DNA of 64,000 nt from Prosthecobacter sp. (lineage in GTDB: Bacteria; Verrucomicrobiota; Verrucomicrobiia; Verrucomicrobiales; Verrucomicrobiaceae): assembly GCF_034366625.1 (NCBI RefSeq), contig NZ_JAXMIH010000006.1:744001-808000 (forward strand), written 5' to 3'. The translations under genes were made by a program, and so were the position numbers. The notes below the pieces were generated by a model, which saw only the letters and a program-made list of their open reading frames with translations, was not told where the DNA came from and ran no database searches. Positions 42,007 through 49,999 of the stretch are shown here, one piece after another (within the stretch, counting starts at the first letter, position 1; each line of letters begins with the position of its first letter).

Positions 42007-43578
42007 ATGGAAACGCCGCTCTCACCCCTCGACTTCGCCCGCCGCGCCCGCCGACTTTACCCCGACCGGGAGGCCGTGGTGGATGGCGACCGCCGCTTCA
42101 CCTACCGCGAGTTCTTCGAGCGCTGCGACCGCTGGTCCGCCGCGCTGCAAAAGCTCGGTGTGCAGCCCGGCGAACGCATCGCCACGATCTCACCGAACAC
42201 CCACGCGCATCTGGAGGCGTTCTATGCTGTGCCGCAGATCGGCGCGGTGATTGTCCCGATCAATTTTCGTCTCACCGCCGCCGACTTCGCCTACATCCTG
42301 AACCACAGCGGATCCCGCGTCGTCTGCGTGCATGCCGATTACCTCGACGCCGTCGATTCCATCCGTGATCAAGTGCCCGGCGTGGAGCACTTCATTGCCT
42401 TCAGCGGCTCCAAACCCGGCTGGATCGACTACGAGTCCACGCTCGCCGCTTCCGCGCCCGATTTCACGCCTGCCGAGGTCGTCGAGACGGAGATGATCGC
42501 TCTCAATTACACCAGCGGCACCACGGCGAATCCGAAAGGCGTCATGGTCACGCATCGCAACACCGCCCTGAACATCATGGGCCATCTTATGCACACACGC
42601 ATCACGGCGGCGGACCGTTACCTGTGGGTGCTGCCCATGTTTCACGCGAATGGCTGGTGCTTCGTCTGGACCATCACTGCCGTCGGTGGTCGCCACGTCT
42701 GCATCCCGAAGGCCGATCCACGCCTGATCTTCGAAGCCATCATGCGTGAAGGCGTCACGCTGCTCTGCGCTGCTCCCACGGTGCTCATCGGCATCGCCAG
42801 TGCATCGGAAGAAATTCGCAAAAACGCCCCGCGCGGCGTCCGCGTCTTCACCGCTGGCGCACCGCCCGCCGCAGCTACCATCGAGCGCGTCGAAGGCGAA
42901 CTCGGCTGGGAAATCGCCCACATTTACGGCCTCACCGAGGTCTCGCCGATCGTCACCATCAGCGAATCGCGCCCCGAACATGCGCAACTCACGCCGCAGG
43001 CGCGCGCCATCATCAAAGCCCGCCAGGGCGTCGAATACCTCGGCAACGCCGAAGTCCGCGTCGTCGATGATGAAGGCAAAGAAGTCGCCCAAGACGGTAC
43101 CGCGATGGGCGAGATCATCATTCGCGGCAACGCCGTGATGAAAGGCTACTACAACGACCCCGCCGCCACCGCGAAGGCCATTCGCAATGGCTGGTTCTAC
43201 AGCGGCGATGCCGCCGTCGTGCATCCCGACGGTTACATCGAAATCCGCGACCGCTGGAAGGACATCATCATCAGCGGCGGCGAAAACATCTCTTCTGTCG
43301 AGGTTGAGGGCGTGCTGTTGCGCCATCCCGCCGTGCAGGAATCCGCCGTCGTCGGCCTGCCGCACGAAAAGTGGGGCGAAACCCCGCAGGCCTTCATCGT
43401 CCTCAAACCCGGCGCCGACACCACACCCGAAGCACTCCGCTTGTTCTGCCGTGATCACCTCGCGCACTTCAAAGTGCCGCATGGCTTCGAGTTCCTCGCC
43501 GAATTGCCGAAGACAGCGACCGGGAAGATTCAGAAGTATGTCCTGCGCGGCGGGCGGGCGAACATCACGAAGCAGTGA
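42007..43578 (+). CDS. AMP-binding acyl-CoA synthetase
   Basis: 523 residues. ANL-superfamily motifs: LNYTSGTTANPKGVMVTH (P-loop), YGLTE, YSGDAAVVHPDGYIEIRDRWKD and the C-terminal catalytic lysine in KTATGKIQKY. The enzyme activates a carboxylic acid with ATP and CoA through an acyl-adenylate. The length and GENISSVEVE suggest a short- or medium-chain fatty acid ligase rather than a long-chain FadD or a peptide synthetase. No signal peptide; cytosolic. No beta-oxidation genes adjoin it. Start ATG 42007 has no Shine-Dalgarno. Confidence 0.93.
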   Translation: METPLSPLDFARRARRLYPDREAVVDGDRRFTYREFFERCDRWSAALQKLGVQPGERIATISPNTHAHLEAFYAVPQIGAVIVPINFRLTAADFAYILNHSGSRVVCVHADYLDAVDSIRDQVPGVEHFIAFSGSKPGWIDYESTLAASAPDFTPAEVVETEMIALNYTSGTTANPKGVMVTHRNTALNIMGHLMHTRITAADRYLWVLPMFHANGWCFVWTITAVGGRHVCIPKADPRLIFEAIMREGVTLLCAAPTVLIGIASASEEIRKNAPRGVRVFTAGAPPAAATIERVEGELGWEIAHIYGLTEVSPIVTISESRPEHAQLTPQARAIIKARQGVEYLGNAEVRVVDDEGKEVAQDGTAMGEIIIRGNAVMKGYYNDPAATAKAIRNGWFYSGDAAVVHPDGYIEIRDRWKDIIISGGENISSVEVEGVLLRHPAVQESAVVGLPHEKWGETPQAFIVLKPGADTTPEALRLFCRDHLAHFKVPHGFEFLAELPKTATGKIQKYVLRGGRANITKQ

Positions 43579-43584
43579 GCCGGA

Positions 43585-43673
43585 GGAGCGCGAGTATGGC
43601 GAAGCCTACTTGCCACTTTTGTCGTGACGCGTGAAGCGCAGGAAAGCCAGGCGAGTTACGAAACTCGCGCTCC
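43585..43673. repeat. Palindromic intergenic element with nested hairpins
   Basis: Perfect 11-bp terminal inverted repeats GGAGCGCGAGT (43585-43595) and ACTCGCGCTCC (43663-43673) bound 67 bases, and the right end also forms an inner hairpin GCGAGTT-acga-AACTCGC (43651-43668). The two folds compete. The element fills the gap between convergent genes and may end both transcripts. Confidence 0.6.
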
Positions 43674-43676
43674 GTC

Positions 43677-44438
43677 TCAATGCACCGTGCCACCGCGCAC
43701 CGCGATCTTCTCCCGCGCCTGCTCCACCGGCACCTTGCGCGGCGTATTCGCCGCCACGCCTTGCGGCCGAGCCCAACGGATGCCATTCGCGATCACCCGC
43801 TGCACGTCCGGCATGTGGTAGATCGGATAAACCTCATGCCCCGGACTAAAGTAAAAGATGCGCCCGCTGCCGCGCGTCCAGGTGGCACCGCTGCGGAAGA
43901 CTTCGCCGCCTTGAAACCACGACACAAAGATCAGCTCGTCTGGCGTCGGGATGCCAAACGGCTCGCCATACATCTCCGATTGCTCGATCTCGATGCAGTC
44001 GCCGATGCCCGCAGCGATGGGATGCCCCGGATGCACCACCCACACCCGCTCCCGCTCGCCCGCTTCGCGCCAGCACAGTGCGCAGCTCGATCCCATGAGC
44101 CGCTTGAAGACCTTCGACCAGTGCCCGGAGTGCAAAACGATCAATCCCATGCCCGCCAGCACCCGCTGCTGCACCCGCGTCACCGTTTCATCCAGCACCG
44201 CATCATGCGCCGCATGTCCCCACCACAGTAGCACGTCCGTTTCATCGAGAACCGCCTGTGACACACCCTGCTCCGGCTCATCGAGCGTCGCTGTGCGGAT
44301 GACAAAGTCCGCATGGACACCCAATGCTTCCGCCAGTGCTGCATGAATGCCCTTGGGATAAATGGCGGCGACGGCAGGGTTCTGACGTTCGTGAACAAAT
44401 TCGTTCCAGATGGTGACGCGGATGGGAGAGCTGGGCAT
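43677..44438 (-). CDS. ThuA-like glutamine amidotransferase-fold protein
   Basis: 253 residues. ThuA/trehalose-utilisation fold: [12 protein letters not shown] at the start, [32 protein letters not shown] and [11 protein letters not shown]. Members share the class I glutaminase fold but usually lack the Cys nucleophile; here the equivalent region is LHSGHWS, so hydrolysis of glutamine is unlikely. ThuA proteins act in disaccharide degradation and are abundant in Verrucomicrobia. It follows the NHL gene by 6 bp, forming an operon. Confidence 0.9.
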   Translation of the reverse strand: MPSSPIRVTIWNEFVHERQNPAVAAIYPKGIHAALAEALGVHADFVIRTATLDEPEQGVSQAVLDETDVLLWWGHAAHDAVLDETVTRVQQRVLAGMGLIVLHSGHWSKVFKRLMGSSCALCWREAGERERVWVVHPGHPIAAGIGDCIEIEQSEMYGEPFGIPTPDELIFVSWFQGGEVFRSGATWTRGSGRIFYFSPGHEVYPIYHMPDVQRVIANGIRWARPQGVAANTPRKVPVEQAREKIAVRGGTVH

Positions 44439-44444
44439 GGCGGA

Positions 44445-45446
44445 CTATTTCTTCACGATTTCAAACTTCTGCACGCGATGGTTGTAAGTATCGACGATGA
44501 ACAACTCGCCACGGCTGTTGATCGCGACACCGTGTGGCGCGGAGAACTGGCCGGGCTCGGTGCCCTGTGTCTCGCTGAGTCCGCCAAGAAACTGGCCATC
44601 GCGTGTGAAGCATTGCACACGACCACTCACCGCTGTGATCCACAAGCGATCTTCATGATCGAAACAGATGCCGATGGGGCCGATGAGATTCGCTTTGAAC
44701 GCGGTGAACTTGCCGCCAAAAGCACCGGGCTTGTCCTCCAGCGTGCCCCAGGCCAGCAGCGGCTTGCCATCCGGTGAAAACTTCTGCACGCGTCCCACAC
44801 TGGCCTCCGTGGTAAACACATCGCCCGCGCTGTCGATGGCGACAAACTGCGGCCCACCCACGCGTGATTTCGGATTCGTGTTCCCGCCGAACTGCCCCGG
44901 CTGCACGCCATACTCGCCCCACTTGCGCAGGAATTTGCCCTCACGATCAAACACCTGCACACGCCGGTTCGTCTGGTCCGCCACGAACACCTCGCCTTCT
45001 TTACTGATCGCGATGCCGCCCACCATGTCGAACTGCCCGTCGTCTTTGCCGCTCATGCCCCATTCGCGGATGAACTCGCCCTGCTCCGAATACACGCTCA
45101 TGCGGTCCGGCGTCTTGTCCTTCGACAACCGCGCCACCGGAAAGTGCCCGATGTAGAGTTTGCCGCCATCGACCGCAATCCCGCCCGGATTCGGCAGCAC
45201 CGCGAAATGCGCGAGCAGCTTCCCTCCCGCATCAAACTTCTGCACCCGGTTGTTGTAGTGATCCGTCACAAAAACCTCATCCGCCGCATTGATCGCGATC
45301 CCGATGGGGATGTGGAAGTCACCGGGCGTTTCGCCTTCCTTACCCCAAGTCGTGACAAACTTTGCCACGATTGGTTTCGGTTCATCCGCGACCACCAGCG
45401 GCCCAAACAGGCCGCCAAGCAGCATCAAGATGACTAATCGGTTCAT
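44445..45446 (-). CDS. Exported NHL-repeat beta-propeller protein
   Basis: 333 residues from ATG 45446 with a signal peptide (LVILMLLGGLFGPLVVADE). Six NHL-type repeats (VFVTDHYNNRVQKFDAGGKLL, cut here at each end in the family) with PGDF/PGQF loops predict a six-bladed propeller. Secreted NHL proteins bind carbohydrates, proteins or metals, or act as lyases (e.g. PAL). No metal-site His cluster stands out. Operon with ThuA (6-bp gap). Just upstream is REP element A of the RAYT locus. Confidence 0.87.
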   Translation of the reverse strand: MNRLVILMLLGGLFGPLVVADEPKPIVAKFVTTWGKEGETPGDFHIPIGIAINAADEVFVTDHYNNRVQKFDAGGKLLAHFAVLPNPGGIAVDGGKLYIGHFPVARLSKDKTPDRMSVYSEQGEFIREWGMSGKDDGQFDMVGGIAISKEGEVFVADQTNRRVQVFDREGKFLRKWGEYGVQPGQFGGNTNPKSRVGGPQFVAIDSAGDVFTTEASVGRVQKFSPDGKPLLAWGTLEDKPGAFGGKFTAFKANLIGPIGICFDHEDRLWITAVSGRVQCFTRDGQFLGGLSETQGTEPGQFSAPHGVAINSRGELFIVDTYNHRVQKFEIVKK

Positions 45447-45513
45447 ATTAGCGATATATTGGCTACGAGACACAACGCCACCGTCGCTACCAGCATTGCA
45501 CACGGCGTTGAAT

Positions 45514-45620
45514 GCGAGCCGGAGGCCCGCAAGAAATTAGCCGGTGGTGAAACCACCGGATCCACGGGCAAACACCCCACGTTTTCATCCGCTGCGCCCT
45601 GGAAGGGCGCGAGAAGCCCT
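45514..45620 (+). repeat. REP-like palindromic element A
   Basis: Forward copy. It starts with gagccggaggcccgc, then AGCCGGTGGTGaaaCCACCGGA (hairpin), then aaacaccccac, and ends with GCGCCCTGGAAGGGCGCGAGAAG (hairpin). It flanks the RAYT gene on its 3' side. Confidence 0.75.
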
Positions 45621-45641
45621 CAAATACCCACCGCTCTCCTC

Positions 45642-46088
45642 TCACCACAAATACCGCTCGTCATACTCGACCATTCCCCGCTTCAACATCGCCACATACT
45701 CCTCTTGAAACGTCTTAACGCGATGGTGCTCCTCCTGGTCCAACACATACGCCCTCACCGATTCCAAATCCCGCGCTGCAAACGTGAACGCTCCATAGCC
45801 CTCCTGCCACGCGAACCCGGCCAGCCGCAGTTCCTCGTGAATCCAGCGGGACGATTCGCTTTTAATCTCACGCATCACATCCGCCAGACAATGCGTCGCC
45901 CGCAAACCCGCCGCGACATGCACATGATCGCCCGTTCCGCCCACCGCATGCGCGATCCCGTTCATGTTCCGAATCGTGCCGCCGATGTATTCGTGAACGC
46001 GTTGGCGGTGCGTCGGTGAGAGCCATTGTTCCCGATTTTTCGTACTGAACACGAGATGGTAGTGCAACGAGAGGTGCGTCGAGGCCAT
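45642..46088 (-). CDS. REP-associated tyrosine transposase (RAYT, Y1/IS200 fold)
   Basis: 148 residues. The HUH motif is GDHVHV (His55, His57); the likely catalytic tyrosine is Tyr114 in VRAYVLDQEEHH; WQEGYGAF (95-101) is the block typical of IS200-like and RAYT proteins. RAYTs nick single-stranded REP hairpins and are thought to have spread REP sequences. The ORF is intact with ATG 46088 right behind element B. The very close, inverted palindromic flanks identify it as a RAYT rather than an ordinary IS200 transposase. Confidence 0.88.
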   Translation of the reverse strand: MASTHLSLHYHLVFSTKNREQWLSPTHRQRVHEYIGGTIRNMNGIAHAVGGTGDHVHVAAGLRATHCLADVMREIKSESSRWIHEELRLAGFAWQEGYGAFTFAARDLESVRAYVLDQEEHHRVKTFQEEYVAMLKRGMVEYDERYLW

Positions 46089-46095
46089 GGAGAAC

Positions 46096-46220
46096 GCTTC
46101 TCGCGCTCCTGCCGGAGCGCAACGCAGAAAATCGGGGTGGGTGGTTCGACCGGTCCGGTGGTTCTCGGTCGCTGCGCTCCTTCACCACCGGCTAATCTCT
46201 CTCATGCCTCCGGCATGAGA
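46096..46220 (-). repeat. REP-like palindromic element B
   Basis: Reverse copy. It starts with CTTCTCGCGCTCCTGCCGGAGCGC, here cited as positions 46096-46120, then ggggtgggtgg, CCGGTGGTTctcgg, CACCACCGGCTAATCTCT and ends with the hairpin CATGCCTCCGGCATG. It is seven bases from the RAYT start. Confidence 0.75.
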
Positions 46221-46271
46221 ACCGAGACCGGGGTGGTCATCATGGCTTCGTCCAGCGCCAATCCCGTTCCG

Positions 46272-46403
46272 CGAGCCTGAGGCTCGCAAGATGTTAGCCG
46301 GTGGTGAAGCAAAACCGCGAAGCGGTGCAGCGAGAACCACCGGACCTCGTGCCCACAACACCCCGCACATCCAGATCGCGCCCTGGATGGGCGCGAGAAG
46401 CGT
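46272..46403 (+). repeat. REP-like palindromic element C
   Basis: Forward copy: CGAGCCTGAGGCTCG hairpin, ttAGCCGGTGGTG ... aACCACCGGA, caacaccccgc, then GCGCCCTGGATGGGCGCGAG. It carries an extra internal hairpin (ACCGCgaaGCGGT) not present in A. Confidence 0.75.
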
Positions 46404-46447
46404 TCGGGAATCCCACGAGATGAAATACATGTTAGACCACCGCCCGT

Positions 46448-46568
46448 TTCTCGCGCTCCTGCCGGAGCGCGGGGCAAATCGCCTGGGGTGGGTTTTTCGG
46501 GTCCGGTGGTTCCCGATGGCTTCGCCATCTCCACCACCGGCTAATCTCTTTCGAGCCTCCGGCTCGGG
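46448..46568 (-). repeat. REP-like palindromic element D
   Basis: Reverse copy: ttctcgcgctCCTGCCGGAG..., ggggtgggt, TCCGGTGGTTcccgatggc, CACCACCGGCTAATCTCT and CGAGCCTCCGGCTCG. With C it forms an inverted pair 44 bp apart. Elements B, C and D and short spacers make up the whole 533-bp gap from 46089 to 46621. Confidence 0.75.
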
Positions 46569-46621
46569 GTATTTGAGTTGGCGATTGCCTCAATTGCTCA
46601 TTCGGACAAAACTGTTTATCA

Positions 46622-47248
46622 ATGAGTGCATCAGGCCAGCTTACTGTGTACGGAACAAGCTTCGCTCTTCGCAAGGCAACCATTAGCGCATGGATGAATG
46701 ATCCATACTGGGTTCGAGAATTTGCGCCAGATCACCCACTGACACCGAAATGGTCTCTGGAATTGTTTTTTGAGCAGGGCGTGATTGGGGAAGACCAGTA
46801 TGAGCCGCACGTCTATCACCATTCGCTGCCGTTGACGCTTCGGAGCTGGCGACAGCTTGCGGACTTTGCCTGTGAATGGAACGAACCTACGGACGAGAGC
46901 GGCAAGCCAAAGGGTGGATTCTATCTTTGGCAACACGGCAGCATCATTGAAGGGCGTCTGAGTTTCCACAGAGTTGGAGGCACCTGTTTTCGAGTGGAGT
47001 GGAGCGGTGTTTGCGAAACGTTGATCGACGATTCAGCACAGAGCGCGTCACCTTTCAACCTGACTGCTGAAACAGAGTTCACAGGCGTCACTATGGCTGC
47101 CAGTGACAGTGAATCCGAATCGGACGTGCAGGAACGATTCGCTTTGTGTTTCGAAGCTTCAGATTTCCTGCGCGGCGAAGATGTATGGCAAGGCAGCTAT
47201 GACTCAGGCATGGGGGTGCGCCAGATTCTCTTCAAGCCGCGTCTATAA
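46622..47248 (+). CDS. Hypothetical protein beside the RAYT locus
   Basis: 208 residues, no signal peptide or membrane helix. Beta-rich with many Trp and aromatic residues; the segment FYLWQHGSIIEGRLSFHRVGG and following FRVEWSGVCE suggest a sandwich fold. Base composition is more AT-rich than the surroundings, which together with its position behind REP element D suggests acquired cargo. No family recognised; converges on fumarase with 9 bp between stops. Confidence 0.6.
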   Translation: MSASGQLTVYGTSFALRKATISAWMNDPYWVREFAPDHPLTPKWSLELFFEQGVIGEDQYEPHVYHHSLPLTLRSWRQLADFACEWNEPTDESGKPKGGFYLWQHGSIIEGRLSFHRVGGTCFRVEWSGVCETLIDDSAQSASPFNLTAETEFTGVTMAASDSESESDVQERFALCFEASDFLRGEDVWQGSYDSGMGVRQILFKPRL

Positions 47249-47257
47249 GTGCCTGCT

Positions 47258-48898
47258 TCAGTGCTTCACCGAGCACCCCGGCCCGACGGTCTGGAAGAAG
47301 TCATTCCCCTTGTCGTCGATGAGGATGAACGCCGGGAAATCTTCGACTTCGATCTTCCAGATCGCCTCCATGCCGAGTTCGGCGAACTCGACGACTTCGA
47401 CCTTCTTGATGTTCTCTTTGGCGAGGATGGCCGCAGGGCCACCGATGCTGCCGAGGTAGAAGCCGCCGTGCTTCTTGCAGGCGTCGGTGACCTGCTGGCC
47501 GCGATTTCCCTTGGCGATCATGATCATGCTGCCGCCGTGGCTTTGGAAGAGATCGACGTAGCTGTCCATGCGGCCTGCCGTGGTGGGGCCGAAGCTGCCG
47601 CTGGGCATGCCGGCGGGCGTTTTGGCGGGGCCGGCGTAATAGACGGGGTGGTTCTTGAAGTAATCGGGCAGCGGCTTGCCGGCATCGAGCATCTCCTTGA
47701 GCTTCGCGTGCGCGATGTCGCGGGCGACGATGATGGGGCCGTTGATGAGGAGGCGCGTGGTAGTGGGATACTTGCTCAGCTCGGCGCGGATCTCGGCCAT
47801 GGGGCGGTTCGTATCGATGCGCACGGCGTTGGTGTCTTTGCGGTGGCGCAGCTCCTCAGGAATGTATTGCAGCGGGTTGGTTTCGAGTTTCTCGATGAAG
47901 ACTCCGTCACGCGTGATCTTGCCCTTGGCCTGACGGTCGGCGGAGCAGGAAACGCCGATGCCGATGGGCAACGAGGCACCATGACGTGGCAGGCGGATGA
48001 CGCGCACATCGAGCGCGAAGTATTTTCCGCCGAACTGGGCTCCGATGCCGCACTCGCGGGCGGCTTGGAGCATTTGCGCTTCGAGTTCGACATCGCGGAA
48101 GGCGCGACCGTGCTCGTTGCCGGTCGTTGGGAGGCCGTCGTAATATTTTGTGGAGGCGAGTTTGACGTGTTTCATCGTTGATTCAGCCGAGGTGCCGCCG
48201 ATGACGAAAGTCAGGTGATACGGCGGGCACGCGGCGGTGCCGAGCGACACCATTTTTTCGCTCAAGAACTTCACGATGCCCTTCGGATTCAGCACAGCAC
48301 GGGTCTCTTGATACAAGTAAGCCTTGTTGGCCGAACCGCCACCTTTGGCGATGAAGAGGAACTTGTACGCATCGCCATCGGTGGCGTAGAGGTCGAGCTG
48401 CGCGGGGAGATTCGTGCCCGTGTTCTTCTCCGTGAACATGTCGAGCGCCGCGTTTTGCGAGTAGCGCAGATTGTTCTCCGTGTAGGCGAGATAGACGCCC
48501 TTCGAGAGCGCGGCCTCGTCACCGCCACCGGTCCAGACCTGCTGGCCCTTTTTGCCCATGATGATGGCGGTGCCGGTGTCCTGGCAGAACGGCAGCAGGC
48601 CTGCGGAGGCCACGTCGGCGTTTTTCAGCATCGTGAGCGCCACCATGCGGTCGTTTTCGCTGGCCTCGGGGTCATCAAGGATCGCGGCGACCTGTTTGAG
48701 GTGCTTCGGGCGCAGGAAGAAATTGATGTCGTGGAAGGCCTGGTTCGCCAGCAGCGTGAGCGCTTCGGGATCGACGAAGAGCATCTCCTTATCGCCGATC
48801 TTTTCGACGCGGACGTGTTCTTTGGTCAACTGGCGGTATTCGGTGTCGTCGGTGCCGAGTTCGAGGAGTTCCTGGTAGTGAAAGGGGGGCGTGGGCAT
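47258..48898 (-). CDS. Class I fumarate hydratase (iron-sulfur)
   Basis: 546 residues from ATG 48898 ([14 protein letters not shown]), the length of two-domain class I fumarases such as E. coli FumA/FumB. The three cluster cysteines are in [20 protein letters not shown] and [13 protein letters not shown]; the C-terminal domain has [16 protein letters not shown] and [14 protein letters not shown]. It interconverts fumarate and malate with a [4Fe-4S] cluster in the TCA cycle and is oxygen-sensitive. Monocistronic. The upstream reading to 49054 overlaps the antitoxin gene and is rejected. Confidence 0.95.
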   Translation of the reverse strand: MPTPPFHYQELLELGTDDTEYRQLTKEHVRVEKIGDKEMLFVDPEALTLLANQAFHDINFFLRPKHLKQVAAILDDPEASENDRMVALTMLKNADVASAGLLPFCQDTGTAIIMGKKGQQVWTGGGDEAALSKGVYLAYTENNLRYSQNAALDMFTEKNTGTNLPAQLDLYATDGDAYKFLFIAKGGGSANKAYLYQETRAVLNPKGIVKFLSEKMVSLGTAACPPYHLTFVIGGTSAESTMKHVKLASTKYYDGLPTTGNEHGRAFRDVELEAQMLQAARECGIGAQFGGKYFALDVRVIRLPRHGASLPIGIGVSCSADRQAKGKITRDGVFIEKLETNPLQYIPEELRHRKDTNAVRIDTNRPMAEIRAELSKYPTTTRLLINGPIIVARDIAHAKLKEMLDAGKPLPDYFKNHPVYYAGPAKTPAGMPSGSFGPTTAGRMDSYVDLFQSHGGSMIMIAKGNRGQQVTDACKKHGGFYLGSIGGPAAILAKENIKKVEVVEFAELGMEAIWKIEVEDFPAFILIDDKGNDFFQTVGPGCSVKH

Positions 48899-48997
48899 GG
48901 CTGGGGAGGTCAGTTTGAAAGCGATACAATGCTGGGCAACGAGGGAAAGCTCATTTTGAGCGTTGCGGCAATGGAGCGCGGAGGATAAACTCCAGCC

Positions 48998-49225
48998 ATG
49001 ATTCTGGAAACGTTGCCCGCCGTCCGGCAGCTCAGTTCCCGCGACAAGCGGCAACTGGCCGAGGAGCTTTGGAACTCCGCTGATGTCGAAGATGGTGAAG
49101 TCACCGTGGATGATACCGTTCTAGAACTGTTGGAGCAACGTCTTGCTGCTCATGCGGCGAACCCACAGTCAGTTTCGACCTGGGAAGAAGTGAAATCCCG
49201 AGTCTTCTCAGGTCGTGGCGCGTGA
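48998..49225 (+). CDS. Addiction-module antitoxin-like protein
   Basis: 75 residues. Resembles the putative addiction-module component family: helical with [15 protein letters not shown] and a C-terminal WEEVKSRV helix. It overlaps the following toxin gene by 11 bp, the usual type II arrangement in which the antitoxin binds and silences the toxin. Confidence 0.7.
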   Translation: MILETLPAVRQLSSRDKRQLAEELWNSADVEDGEVTVDDTVLELLEQRLAAHAANPQSVSTWEEVKSRVFSGRGA

Positions 49226-49526
49226 GCTTGTCTGGACCGCAGGGGCGACAGCGGATCTGCTACAGCTTTACGAGCAGGTGGGAGATCACGATCTCGCCAT
49301 CAAGGTCTTGCGGCAGCCGCTGGATCATGCATTGAGCCTGTTGAATGAAAATCCTGCTCTCGGGCCACGAGTGCGCGGCACACTTCACATCCGTCGGCTG
49401 TTGGTTGGACCGAAGTTTCGATTCGGCGTGTTCTATGTTGAGGAGCCGCGTGGCATTCTGATTCATGCCTTGCTCGACATGCGACAGAGTTCAGATGTGA
49501 TAAGGCGAAGGCTGGGCAGCCTGTGA
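49215..49526 (+). CDS. RelE/ParE-superfamily toxin
   Basis: 103 residues from GTG 49215. RelE/ParE fold pattern: [41 protein letters not shown] and FRFGVFYVEEPRGILIHALLDMRQ. Such toxins cleave ribosome-bound mRNA or inhibit gyrase; which one applies cannot be told. Overlaps the antitoxin and is convergent with moaE (1 bp between stops). Confidence 0.78.
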   Translation: MARELVWTAGATADLLQLYEQVGDHDLAIKVLRQPLDHALSLLNENPALGPRVRGTLHIRRLLVGPKFRFGVFYVEEPRGILIHALLDMRQSSDVIRRRLGSL

Positions 49527-49527
49527 T

Positions 49528-49911
49528 TTACTCCACAAACATCGCCCGTTTCCAGATCGGCACGCAGGTTTTGATCTCCTTCAAATACCAGCGGCAGAGG
49601 TCGAAGGATTCCGCGCTGTGCTTGGTACGCACCTTGATGAGGATGCTTGGCTGCTCTGCGGCTACAAAGCCAAGGCGATGCTGGATGAAGACGCGATGTG
49701 GCCCGTGCTCGCGCTCGCCACGCTCGACGAGTTCGCGCAGCATTTTTTCCGCCATGGGCAGATAGGCACTGTAGTCGATGCCAGAGATGACTTTCCCATC
49801 CTCCATGCCACGCACGACGCCGAGGAACTGCGCTTCCGCGCCCTCGCCGGACTTGAAGACCGTTGTGGCGGGCTGGATGGGTTCTTCGTTCAGGATGAAG
49901 ACAGGCGTCAT
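49528..49911 (-). CDS. moaE: Molybdopterin synthase catalytic subunit MoaE
   Basis: 127 residues, slightly shorter than usual (~150). The catalytic lysine pair is present: Lys114 and Lys121 in EIKTCVPIWKR. FLGVVRGMEDG matches the family's N-terminal block, although the usual LEYEAY reads IDYSAY. MoaE with thiocarboxylated MoaD inserts sulfur into precursor Z. No moaD or other moa gene lies in the window, so its partner must be elsewhere. Confidence 0.85.
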   Translation of the reverse strand: MTPVFILNEEPIQPATTVFKSGEGAEAQFLGVVRGMEDGKVISGIDYSAYLPMAEKMLRELVERGEREHGPHRVFIQHRLGFVAAEQPSILIKVRTKHSAESFDLCRWYLKEIKTCVPIWKRAMFVE

Positions 49912-49999
49912 GAGATCAGGATAAACAGCAGGATGGCCGATGGCTCATAAAAGTTGTCTGTCAGCACCCATTTCTGATAGCGTTGGTTTTCTCCCAGCC

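Larger units (their letters stand above)
45514..46220 (-). mobile_element. RAYT plus flanking inverted REP elements (REPtron-like unit)
   Basis: Elements A (forward) and B (reverse) are related, lie in opposite orientation and bracket the RAYT gene at 45642-46088 with only 21 and 7 bp of spacing. This is the arrangement described for REP-associated tyrosine transposases, which recognise and process REP palindromes in single-stranded DNA. Two more elements (C and D) follow at 46272-46568. Confidence 0.75.

Noticed and set aside
42190..43482. 430-codon minus-strand ORF
   Set aside because: Antisense shadow of the acyl-CoA synthetase.
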